From Roseovarius sp. UBA6217 (GTDB lineage: Bacteria > Pseudomonadota > Alphaproteobacteria > Rhodobacterales > Rhodobacteraceae): 25,444 nucleotides of DNA. Positions 15,513-23,640 of the stretch are shown here, piece after piece. Within the stretch, counting starts at the first letter, position 1. Each line of letters begins with the position of its first letter. The notes beneath the pieces were generated by a model that was given only the letters and a program-made list of their open reading frames with translations, was not told the DNA's origin and made no database searches. The stretch is from positions 1,249 to 26,692 of the forward strand of contig DISF01000078.1 of the NCBI GenBank assembly GCA_002421985.1. Direction: 5' to 3'. Both the position numbers and the translations under genes were made by a program.

Positions 15513-16208
15513 ATGCTGAGTGTCGAGAACCTGACATTGCATTACGGCGCGTCGCAGATCCTGCACGGCGTCAGCCTGAGCGCGCGGCCCGGCGCGGTGA
15601 CGGCGGTGATGGGCACCAACGGGGTGGGCAAGACCAGCCTCTTGAAGGCCATCGCCGGGCGGCACCCCTATTCGGGCGGGCGCATCACGCTCGACGGGGT
15701 GGGTCTCGATCATCTGAGCGCGGCGCAGGCGGCAAAGGCGGGCATCGGCTATGTGCCGCAGGGGCGCGAGGTCTTTCCGCTGCTCACGGTGACCGAGAAT
15801 CTGCAAACCGGCTTTGCCTGCCTGCCCAAATCCGAGCACCGGATTCCGCCGCGTATTTACGAATTGTTTCCGGTTTTGGAGCAGATGAAGGACCGGCGCG
15901 GTGGCGATTTGTCGGGCGGGCAGCAGCAGCAACTGGCCATCGCGCGGGCGCTGATCGCACGCCCCCGTGTGCTGTTGCTCGACGAGCCGACCGAGGGCAT
16001 TCAGCCCAATATCATCAAGCAGATCGGCGAGGTGATCGGCCTTTTGCGTGACGAGGGCGAGATCGCCATCGTGCTGGTCGAGCAGTATTTCGATTTCGCC
16101 TATGGGCTGGCGGATGAGCTGGTGGTGCTCAATCGCGGTGAGGTGCGTCTGTCGGAACCTGCGGCGACGGTGGATCGTGCGCGGCTTTTGCGCGAAGTGT
16201 CCATTTGA
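15513..16208 (+). CDS. urtE: Urea ABC transporter ATP-binding protein UrtE
   Basis: UrtE is the second ATPase (LivF-like) of the urea transporter. The 231-residue product has Walker A GTNGVGKT (34-41), IGYVPQGREVFPLLTVTENL, signature LSGGQ (133-137), Walker B LLLDEP (154-159) followed by TEGIQPNII, and VLVEQYFDFAYGLAD near the H-loop. GTNGVGKT and the TEGIQP motif are characteristic of UrtE among LIV-family ATPases. It starts 3 bp after urtD with GGGGAGATGAGCC as the ribosome binding region. A 130-bp gap separates it from ureD, the longest gap inside the cluster after urtA; a second promoter for the ure genes could lie there but none is obvious. Confidence 0.95.
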   Translation: MLSVENLTLHYGASQILHGVSLSARPGAVTAVMGTNGVGKTSLLKAIAGRHPYSGGRITLDGVGLDHLSAAQAAKAGIGYVPQGREVFPLLTVTENLQTGFACLPKSEHRIPPRIYELFPVLEQMKDRRGGDLSGGQQQQLAIARALIARPRVLLLDEPTEGIQPNIIKQIGEVIGLLRDEGEIAIVLVEQYFDFAYGLADELVVLNRGEVRLSEPAATVDRARLLREVSI

Positions 16209-16338
16209 TGGGCGTCTTGCCTCAAATTTGGTCATTGGGGCGCGTTGCTATCCGCAGGTCGGGCATGTCGTCGGCCCGGCTCTGGCGGTTCTGCGCCGAG
16301 AAGATAGCCTCGGGGGCGAACCTGATAAGAGACCCCGC

Positions 16339-17157
16339 ATGACCGCCTGTTCCGCCCCGATTGTGACCCATGAGCGCAGCAATGGCGCTGCACATGTCGC
16401 GTTGTTGCCGGGGCCGAATGGCGGGCGGCTTGACCGGCGGCATCAGCAAGGATCGGCCAAGGCGTTTTTGCATCCTGGCCTGTCTGGCCCCGAAATCGTG
16501 CTGTTGAACACTTCGGGCGGATTGACGGGGGGCGACCGGCTGTCCTACCGGATTGATCTGGCGGCGGGGTGCCGTGCCACCGGCACCACGCAAACCGCCG
16601 AGCGCGCCTATCGCAGTGCCGGCGGCGCGGCGCATGTGTCGGTGCATCACCGCGTCGGGGCGGGGGCGCATCTTGACTGGCTGCCGCAGGAAACGATCCT
16701 GTTCGAGGGCAGCCATCTGGCGCGCGAGACGGTGATTGATCTTGCGCAGGGTGCGTCTTGCCTGATGCTGGAATCGGTGATTCTTGGCCGCGCGGCGATG
16801 GGCGAGACCGTCACCCGCACCACCCTGCGCGACACCCGCCGCATCACCCGCGCGGGCAAGCCGGTTCTAATCGAGCCACTGCATCTGAGCACCGAAGCCC
16901 TGACCGCCGGCCCCGCGATCCTGAACGGTGCGCGCGCATTCGCCACGCTGGCGCTGGTGAGGCAGGGGGCCGAGGATGCCGTGGATCGCGCCCGTGCGGC
17001 GCTGACCGAGGAAGGCGTGACCGGCGGCGCGTCGGGCTTTGACGGCAAGCTGGTGATCCGGCTGATGGCGGGCGATGGCTGGCCGCTGCGGCGGCAGATC
17101 CTGCGGCTGCTGGCGATGCTGCGCCCCGGCCCCTTGCCCCGCGTCTGGCAGATTTAG
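16339..17157 (+). CDS. ureD: Urease accessory protein UreD
   Basis: UreD (UreH) binds apo-urease and, with UreF and UreG, forms the complex through which nickel is delivered. The 272-residue product shows the family pattern: HHQGSAKAFLHP-like N-terminal strand, LLNTSGGLTGGDRLSYRIDL, TTQTAERAYRS, WLPQETILFEGSHL, ESVILGRAAMGE and a C-terminal LRRQILRLLAMLRPGPLPRVWQI. The ATG at 16339 gives a normal family length; the ribosome binding site is weak (AAGAGA). The open frame upstream has no family similarity. ureA starts 12 bp downstream. ureD ahead of ureA is the common alphaproteobacterial order. Confidence 0.93.
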   Translation: MTACSAPIVTHERSNGAAHVALLPGPNGGRLDRRHQQGSAKAFLHPGLSGPEIVLLNTSGGLTGGDRLSYRIDLAAGCRATGTTQTAERAYRSAGGAAHVSVHHRVGAGAHLDWLPQETILFEGSHLARETVIDLAQGASCLMLESVILGRAAMGETVTRTTLRDTRRITRAGKPVLIEPLHLSTEALTAGPAILNGARAFATLALVRQGAEDAVDRARAALTEEGVTGGASGFDGKLVIRLMAGDGWPLRRQILRLLAMLRPGPLPRVWQI

Positions 17158-17169
17158 GAGAGATACGCG

Positions 17170-17472
17170 ATGAACCTCACCCCCCGCGAAAAGGACAAGC
17201 TCTTGATTTCGCTTGCCGCCATGGTGGCGCGTGGGCGCCTTGCGCGTGGCGTCCGCCTCAATCACCCCGAGGCGGTTGCGCTGATCACCGATTTCGTGGT
17301 CGAGGGCGCGCGCGAGGGGCGCACGGTGGCCGATTTGATGGAGGCGGGCGCGCATGTCATCACCGCCGATCAGTGCATGACGGGCATCGCGGAGATGATC
17401 CATTCCGTGCAGGTCGAGGCGACCTTTCCCGACGGCACCAAGCTTGTCACCGTCCACAACCCGATCCGCTGA
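17170..17472 (+). CDS. ureA: Urease gamma subunit
   Basis: This is the small structural subunit of the three-subunit urease (UreABC)3. At 100 residues it has the standard length, beginning MNLTPREKDKLLISLAAMVA. Family hallmarks ARGVRLNHPEAVALI and ADQCMTGIAEMIHSVQVEATFPDGTKLVTVHNPI are intact. AGGAG upstream of ATG 17170 supports the start. It is separated from ureB by a 52-codon gene, an insertion in the otherwise compact ureABC order. Confidence 0.97.
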   Translation: MNLTPREKDKLLISLAAMVARGRLARGVRLNHPEAVALITDFVVEGAREGRTVADLMEAGAHVITADQCMTGIAEMIHSVQVEATFPDGTKLVTVHNPIR

Positions 17473-17484
17473 AAGGAGAGACCC

Positions 17485-17643
17485 ATGCGTTACGCCCTTG
17501 TCCCCCTTATCCTGCTGCCAACGCTGGTGCAGGCCCATACCGGCCCGCATCTGCACCCGCACGGGATTGATGCCCTGTGGCTGCTCGTGGTCGGCGCGCT
17601 GGCGCTGGCGGGCGGCTATGCGCTGGCCCGGTGGCGGAAATGA
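17485..17643 (+). CDS. Small His-rich membrane/exported peptide between ureA and ureB
   Basis: This 52-codon gene is preceded by AAAGGAG 8 nt before the ATG; its stop overlaps the ureB start by 4 bp (ATGA, 17640-17643). The peptide has a hydrophobic N-terminal stretch (residues 3-17, MRYALVPLILLPTLVQA, signal-peptide-like), then HTGPHLHPHG with His at 18, 22, 24 and 26, a second hydrophobic helix (31-48) and a basic end RWRK. If cleaved after residue 17 it would be a small membrane protein with a His-rich periplasmic N-terminus; if not cleaved, a two-helix hairpin with the His loop between. Placement and histidines suggest a nickel-related role, which is inference. I recognise no named family. 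Confidence 0.75.
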   Translation: MRYALVPLILLPTLVQAHTGPHLHPHGIDALWLLVVGALALAGGYALARWRK

Positions 17644-17945
17644 TCCCCGGAGAGGTGATCCCCGCCGAGGGCGAGATCACGCTGAATGCAGGCGCGCCGG
17701 TGACCGTTCTGATGGTCGCCAATACCGGCGACCGGCCCGTGCAGGTGGGCAGCCATTACCATTTCGCCGAGGCCAATCCGGGGCTGTCCTTTGATCGTGC
17801 CGCCGCGCGCGGGCAGCGGTTGGACATCCCCGCAGGCACCGCCGTGCGTTTCGAGCCGGGCCAGCGGCGCGAGGTGCGGCTTGTGCCCTATGGCGGCGCG
17901 CGGCGGGTGTTCGGGTTCAACGGGCAGGTGATGGGAGACCTCTGA
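17640..17945 (+). CDS. ureB: Urease beta subunit
   Basis: UreB is the second small structural subunit of urease. The 101-residue product starts MIPGEVIPAEGEITLNAGAP and has the family motifs VLMVANTGDRPVQVGSHYHFAE, LDIPAGTAVRFEPGQ, REVRLVPYGGARRVFGFNGQV. The start is the ATG at 17640, overlapping the stop of the upstream small gene; an open frame upstream of it is unrelated. ureC begins 1 bp after its stop, so translation is probably coupled along small gene-ureB-ureC. Confidence 0.97.
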   Translation: MIPGEVIPAEGEITLNAGAPVTVLMVANTGDRPVQVGSHYHFAEANPGLSFDRAAARGQRLDIPAGTAVRFEPGQRREVRLVPYGGARRVFGFNGQVMGDL

Positions 17946-17946
17946 C

Positions 17947-19653
<1,707 letters not shown>

Positions 19654-19662
19654 GAGGGACCC

Positions 19663-20148
19663 ATGACCGACCTGCCTGTTGCCCGCCGCCTTCTGTCTCA
19701 CGCGCCCCACGAGGTCGCCGACCGGGTCGCGCTCGACTATGACGCGCGGCTGATGCGGCGCAAGCGGCTGGTGGGGCGGGGTGGTCTCGCCTTTCTGGTT
19801 GATCTGGCGGAGGTCACGAACCTTGACGATCACTGGGGGTTCGCGCTTGACGATGGGCGAGCGGTGAGGGTGGAGGCCGCGCCCGAGGATCTCATCGAGG
19901 TGCGGGGCGATCTGGCGCGTCTGGCCTGGCATATCGGCAACCGGCATACGCCTTGCCAGATCGGCACCGATCACCTGACGATCCGGCGGGACCATGTGAT
20001 CGAGGCGATGCTGGCGCATCTGGGCGCGGCGTTGACGCCTGTCACCGGCCCCTTCCGCCCCGAGGGCGGGGCCTATGGCAAGGGTCGCACGATGGGGCAC
20101 GATCACGGGGGCCACGATCAGGGCCACACCCACCACAGCCACGCCTGA
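19663..20148 (+). CDS. ureE: Urease accessory protein UreE, nickel metallochaperone
   Basis: UreE is a dimeric nickel chaperone that donates Ni to UreG and the urease activation complex. The 161-residue product has an N-terminal domain (LDYDARLMRRKRLV, GLAFLVDLAEV) and a C-terminal domain with LARLAWHIGNRHTPCQI and the nickel-binding region. It ends in a His tail (GHDHGGHDQGHTHHSHA) with 7 His in 17 residues, a nickel-storage feature found in many but not all UreE proteins. AGAGGGA precedes the ATG at 19663. Its stop overlaps the ureF start by one base. Confidence 0.94.
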   Translation: MTDLPVARRLLSHAPHEVADRVALDYDARLMRRKRLVGRGGLAFLVDLAEVTNLDDHWGFALDDGRAVRVEAAPEDLIEVRGDLARLAWHIGNRHTPCQIGTDHLTIRRDHVIEAMLAHLGAALTPVTGPFRPEGGAYGKGRTMGHDHGGHDQGHTHHSHA

Positions 20149-20780
20149 TGCTCACCCCCGCGCATCTCACGCTCGTGCAATGGCTCTCTCCGGCCTTCCC
20201 GACCGGGGCCTTCGCCTATTCCCACGGGCTTGAGACCGAGATCGCGGCGGGCACGGTGCAGGCCCCGACAAGCCTCACGGCATGGCTGCGCAATGTCCTG
20301 CGTTTCGGCGCGGGCTGGCAGGATGCGGTGCTGCTGGCCCATGCGCTGGAGGGCGATTGCGACGCGCTCGACGATCTGGCGCGCGCGCTGCAACCCTGCG
20401 CAGAGCGACTGCAAGAGAGCCGCGAGCAAGGCACAGCGCTCGCCCGCACCGTCACCGGCATCACCGGGCGCGACATGCCCGCGCGTCTGCTGCCGGTGGC
20501 TGTGGCAGAGGCGGCGCGCGTGCTCGATCTGCCCGCGCGGGATGTGATCGCGCTTTACCTGCAAGGCTTTGCCGGAAACCTTGTGACCATCGCCATCCGT
20601 CACGTGCCGCTTGGCCAGACCGAGGGGCAAGCGGTGCTGGCCCGGCTTTTGCCTCAGATTCACGCGCTGGCGGATCGCGCGACCCGTGCCACGCTGGACG
20701 AGATCGGCACCTGCGCCCTTGCGGGCGACCTTGCGGCGCTGCAACATGAGGTGATGGATGTAAGGATTTTTCGCACATGA
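20148..20780 (+). CDS. ureF: Urease accessory protein UreF
   Basis: UreF bridges UreD and UreG in the activation complex and gates UreG GTPase activity. The 210-residue product starts MLTPAHLTLVQWLSPAFPTG and contains the diagnostic SPAFPTGAFAYSHGLE, AWLRNVLRFGAGWQDAVLL and DLPARDVIALYLQGFAGNLVTIAIRHVPLGQTEGQ segments. The start at 20148 overlaps the ureE stop (TGATG); the much longer upstream open frame is antisense-like filler within ureE. Its stop overlaps the ureG start (ATGA). The length is slightly below the usual 220-230. Confidence 0.94.
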   Translation: MLTPAHLTLVQWLSPAFPTGAFAYSHGLETEIAAGTVQAPTSLTAWLRNVLRFGAGWQDAVLLAHALEGDCDALDDLARALQPCAERLQESREQGTALARTVTGITGRDMPARLLPVAVAEAARVLDLPARDVIALYLQGFAGNLVTIAIRHVPLGQTEGQAVLARLLPQIHALADRATRATLDEIGTCALAGDLAALQHEVMDVRIFRT

Positions 20781-21409
20781 GCGGCACCCCCATGAATGGC
20801 CCCCTGCGCGTGGGCATCGGCGGCCCGGTCGGCGCGGGCAAGACCACGCTCACGGCGGGGCTGGCGCGCGCGCTGGCGCATCGCTGCTCCATGGCGGTGA
20901 TCACCAATGACATCTACACCCGCGAGGATGCCGAGTTTCTCATGCGCGCGCAGGTCCTGCCCGCAGAGCGCATCCGCGGCGTGGAAACCGGGGGCTGCCC
21001 CCACACGGCGATCCGCGAAGATGCCTCGATCAACCTTGCCGCTGTCACGGACCTCAACACCGCCTTTCCGGATCTCGACCTGGTGCTGATCGAATCGGGC
21101 GGTGACAACCTTGCCGCGACGTTCAGCCCGGAACTCGCGGATCTGACGATCTACGTGATCGACACCGCCGCCGGGCAGGACATCCCGCGCAAACGCGGGC
21201 CGGGGCTGACGAAATCGGATCTGCTGGTGGTGAACAAGACCGATCTGGCACCCCATGTGGGCGTAGATCTCATGCAGCTAGAGGCCGATACAGCGCGCGC
21301 GCGGGGCACAAGACCCTATGTTTTGACGCAATTGCGAAGCGGCGCAGGTCTGGACCGGATCATTCGCTTTATCGAGGAGGAGGGCGGCGTTGGCTGGACA
21401 AGGAGATGA
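20777..21409 (+). CDS. ureG: Urease accessory GTPase UreG
   Basis: UreG is the SIMIBI GTPase whose hydrolysis drives nickel transfer into urease. The 210-residue product has a P-loop GPVGAGKT (16-23), ITNDIYTREDAEFL, the nickel-binding CPH motif (C74-H76, in GGCPHTAIRED), LVLIESGGDNLAATFSPELAD and the guanine-specificity motif VNKTDLAPHVG. All expected motifs are intact. The start overlaps the ureF stop (ATGA). It is the last gene of the urease cluster; its stop overlaps another ATG (21406), leading into a short ORF at the junction with the accessory region. Confidence 0.96.
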   Translation: MSGTPMNGPLRVGIGGPVGAGKTTLTAGLARALAHRCSMAVITNDIYTREDAEFLMRAQVLPAERIRGVETGGCPHTAIREDASINLAAVTDLNTAFPDLDLVLIESGGDNLAATFSPELADLTIYVIDTAAGQDIPRKRGPGLTKSDLLVVNKTDLAPHVGVDLMQLEADTARARGTRPYVLTQLRSGAGLDRIIRFIEEEGGVGWTRR

Positions 21410-21552
21410 CCGGTCATGTCGCGAAGATGGAGCCTGACGATTTCGGCCCGCTGACGGACCTCAACCGCCGCCGTTATTCAGATCGCAGGGTTCTGTCGCA
21501 CCCGGTCGCAATTTTCCGCTATTATGGGATATCGCAGCGTAGGAACTGGTAG
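21406..21552 (+). CDS. 48-codon ORF overlapping the ureG stop, possibly truncated
   Basis: An ATG overlaps the ureG stop (ATGA) as in ureF-ureG and urtC-urtD, and an in-frame ATG follows 7 codons later (MEPDDFGPLTDLNRRRYSD). The peptide ends YYGISQRRNW at a TAG within a small hairpin. AAGGAG directly abuts the first ATG, which is too close for that start but suits the second (21427) only poorly. The sequence is basic and contains no motif I recognise. It may be the 5' stump of the gene that once followed ureG, cut where the accessory region begins, or a chance frame. Confidence 0.35.
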   Translation: MTGHVAKMEPDDFGPLTDLNRRRYSDRRVLSHPVAIFRYYGISQRRNW

Positions 21553-21695
21553 CGGAGGGGCGCTACCGCCGATCCCCCCGACCGTATGGTGGACTATTCG
21601 AGATCACGATCTGAGGGCGCGAGTTCTCGAAAAATACGACATGGTTGCAGATACTTGCCGCTGAATTTGGGGTGACTTCATCTGGGGGCCGCGCC
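21410..21695. other. Junction between the urease operon and the accessory region
   Basis: Convergent gap between ureG and the Fic gene. It holds the short ORF above and a hairpin (GGTAGCG, loop GAGGGG, CGCTACC, 21548-21567) that could end ureG transcripts but has no T-run. Composition is less GC-rich than upstream. No tRNA, integrase site or obvious direct repeat was found by reading. Confidence 0.5.
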
Positions 21696-22877
21696 TTATC
21701 GCGCTGCCGGAAGGGGCTCCGTCCCCTCGCTCAGGATGTCGAGGTAACGTCGATAGCTGTAGACGCGCCCGCGCTGGCGGCCGGTGATCTCCGCGACGAG
21801 GCCAAGCCGCTCGAGGTCGGCCAAGGCGGCGTTGACCGTGGGGGCGGTGAGGCCGGTGCGTTCGACAAGTTGGCCCGAGGTCAGGAACGGCATTTGCTGG
21901 AAACAGTCATGCAGGCGAAGACCCGAGCCAGTGCGGGCGCTGTCTGCGGTGATCAGGTCGCGGTCAGCCTTGAAGAGATCGACGATCCGGGTGGCCGCGT
22001 CGAAGGCCTGGTTGGCGGTCTCGGCGACGCCTGTCAGGAAGAAGTCGAGCCAGGCTTCCCAGTCGCCGCGCTCGCGCACCGCCTGTAACAGGCGGTAGTA
22101 CTCGGTCCGGTGGGTTTTCAGGAACAGGCTCAGATAGAGAAGTGGCGTCCGCAACACGCCGCGGTCACACAGGTACAGCGTCACGAGCAGCCGCCCGATG
22201 CGGCCATTGCCGTCCAGAAACGGGTGAATCGTCTCGAACTGGACATGGATGAGGCCCGCCTTGATCAGGGCCGACAGAGGCGACGCTTCGTCGTGGAAGA
22301 AGCTCTCAAGCGCCCCGAGGCAGGGCCCAAGCTCTGTCACGGGCGGTGGCACGAAGAGCGCGTTGCCTGGTCGGCTGCCGCCGATCCAGTTCTGACTGCG
22401 CCGGAACTCGCCCGGGCTCTTGGTCCCGCCGCGCCCGCTTTGCAGCAGCCGTTCATGCATTTCGCGGACAAGGCGCAGCGATAGCGGCAAGTCCTTCAGC
22501 CGGTCGAGACCGTGCATCATCGCGTCGACATAGTTCGACACCTCGCGGATGTCGTCGAACGGTGCGCCCGCCTGCGCCTCGATCTCGAACCGCAAGAGGT
22601 CAGACAGTGTCGACTGCGTGCCCTCGATCTGCGAAGACAGGACCGCCTCCTTGCGGACATACATGTAGAGGAACAGATCCTGACGCGGCAGAAGCATGCT
22701 GATCCCGTCGAGGCGGCCGAGGGCCCGCTCGGCAAGGCTGAGACGATCGAGCAGACCCAGCACATCGATCGGCGGCTCGGGCGGCAGCGGAGGTGGCACG
22801 AAGGCGCGCACGGTTTCGCCCGCAACGGAGGTTTCGGTGTATCGCCCAAGGCGGGGATTTGGTGCGGTTTCAGTCAT
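21696..22877 (-). CDS. Fic family protein (class II) with C-terminal winged helix
   Basis: Fic proteins transfer AMP or other phospho-groups from nucleotides to target proteins. The 393-residue product has a Fic_N-like region, the inhibitory helix motif SSQIEG (81-86, S-x3-E-G), the catalytic HPFLDGNGRIGR (218-229, full HPFxDGNGRxxR) and a FVPPP flap segment. A winged-helix-like domain follows at about 330-380 (FLTSGQLVERTGLTAPTVNAALADLERLGLVAEIT). An N-terminal inhibitory helix makes it class II, self-inhibited without a separate antitoxin. The ATG at 22877 follows an AT-rich region with an inverted repeat. Likely a cytosolic enzyme of the accessory region that may bind its own promoter; the targets are unknown. 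Confidence 0.9.
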   Translation of the reverse strand: MTETAPNPRLGRYTETSVAGETVRAFVPPPLPPEPPIDVLGLLDRLSLAERALGRLDGISMLLPRQDLFLYMYVRKEAVLSSQIEGTQSTLSDLLRFEIEAQAGAPFDDIREVSNYVDAMMHGLDRLKDLPLSLRLVREMHERLLQSGRGGTKSPGEFRRSQNWIGGSRPGNALFVPPPVTELGPCLGALESFFHDEASPLSALIKAGLIHVQFETIHPFLDGNGRIGRLLVTLYLCDRGVLRTPLLYLSLFLKTHRTEYYRLLQAVRERGDWEAWLDFFLTGVAETANQAFDAATRIVDLFKADRDLITADSARTGSGLRLHDCFQQMPFLTSGQLVERTGLTAPTVNAALADLERLGLVAEITGRQRGRVYSYRRYLDILSEGTEPLPAAR

Positions 22878-22901
22878 GACCCACTATTACCCAGGAGGCT
22901 T

Positions 22902-22950
22902 ATTAAAGCAATAATACCTTTGCTTTAATTACGGCTTCTACTATTAAAGC
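22902..22950. promoter_or_regulatory. AT-rich inverted repeat and third half-site upstream of the Fic gene
   Basis: ATTAAAGCAA (22902-22911) and TTGCTTTAAT (22920-22929) form a perfect 10-bp inverted repeat with an 8-bp spacer, 25 bp upstream of the Fic start. A third copy, ATTAAAGC, lies at 22943-22950, so TATTAAAGC occurs twice, 41 bp apart (about four helical turns). The minus strand also reads TATTAT within this site, a possible -10. The layout fits an operator, perhaps for the winged helix of the Fic protein. Confidence 0.5.
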
Positions 22951-23038
22951 GGCTTTTCCTTAGCTCCTTCCGATGGGTTGGGGCACGGTTTCTTGAGGCA
23001 GTTCAGAACGCTATTTTTCCCTCGAAGGAGGATAGAGC

Positions 23039-23293
23039 ATGGACGACAAGAACAGCCCGACATCAAGCGCGACGGAGGCCACGGCCCCGTCGGCGGGCGC
23101 CCAGAACGCTGGCGACGGCGGGGCCGTGGCCGGTGGATTGAGGCGCTTTTCGGCGAAACGCAAGCTGGCGGCGGTTCAGCGGCTTATGCGGGGTGAGAGC
23201 CTCGATGCGGTTTCCCGGGATGGAACACCTACAGGTGATCGAGCAGATATTGGACCTACTCGAAAAACTCGGCGTAGAGACGGGACAAAATAG
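23039..23293 (+). pseudogene. N-terminal relic of a transposase-type helix-turn-helix protein
   Basis: The frame starts MDDKNSPTSSATEATAPSAG with a strong AGGAGG 7 nt upstream. Residues about 35-60 (RRFSAKRKLAAVQRLMRGESLDAVSR) look like the start of an IS3-type orfA/HTH transposase. After about 23219 the similarity stops and the frame continues as a low-complexity basic tail to a stop at 23293. The full protein should continue with a recognition helix and catalytic part, so this is a truncated remnant. In another frame just downstream 27 codons are open (MEHLQVIEQILDLLEKLGVE, 23220-23303), which may be the end of a different gene joined by deletion. Confidence 0.55.
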
Positions 23294-23340
23294 GCCGAGA
23301 TAAATACGAAGCATATCGGCGAAAATTGCAATAAATGGAA

Positions 23341-23362
23341 GGCCTCTGTGACAAAGGAGGCC
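23341..23362 (+). promoter_or_regulatory. Hairpin covering the ribosome binding site of the AlpA-type gene
   Basis: GGCCTC (23341-23346) pairs with GAGGCC (23357-23362) around a 10-nt loop. The second arm contains the AAGGAGG Shine-Dalgarno of the gene starting at 23366. Folding would hide the site, suggesting translational control. The stem is only 6 bp, though GC-rich. Confidence 0.35.
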
Positions 23363-23365
23363 GAC

Positions 23366-23617
23366 ATGAACCGCGATGCAAACAGACCGATGACCCCGCA
23401 CGACGCGCCGAACAAAAGGTTGGCCACGCGCGCTGACCTGAAGCGCATGGGCATAACATTGAGCAACACAACGTTATTGAGGCTTGAGGCGCGGGGACGT
23501 TTTCCGCGCCGGTTGAGAATTGGCGGTAAGACCGTTGCGTGGCTCATGTCCGAGATCGAGGACTGGCTGACACAGCGCGCCGAAGAACGCGCCCGCACAC
23601 ACTACGCCGACTACTAA
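23366..23617 (+). CDS. AlpA-family excisionase-like DNA-binding regulator
   Basis: This is an 83-residue winged-helix/MerR-like protein of the AlpA type, small phage and island regulators that activate integrase or act as excision factors. The core KRLATRADLKRMGITLSNTTLLRLEARGRFPRRLRIGGKTVAWLMSEIEDWL carries the typical helix-turn-helix, the RFPRR/IGG wing and the W-S-E-IEDWL ending. The start ATG 23366 has AAGGAGG 5 nt upstream; a GTG 6 codons earlier would overlap that site and is rejected. It precedes the prim-pol gene by 23 bp, an arrangement found in integrative elements. No integrase is visible in the window. Confidence 0.85.
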   Translation: MNRDANRPMTPHDAPNKRLATRADLKRMGITLSNTTLLRLEARGRFPRRLRIGGKTVAWLMSEIEDWLTQRAEERARTHYADY

Positions 23618-23640
23618 TCACCCAGAAAAGGAGAACCGGG

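Noticed and set aside
14652..16235. 527-codon open frame on the minus strand opposite urtD and urtE
   Set aside because: Antisense to two intact ABC ATPase genes with all motifs; the composition is that of a mirror frame.
21548..21567. Strong rho-independent terminator after ureG
   Set aside because: There is a 7-bp hairpin but no following T-run, so I do not call it a terminator.
21410..21695. tRNA gene or att site at the island boundary
   Set aside because: No cloverleaf, CCA end or direct repeat was seen in this stretch.
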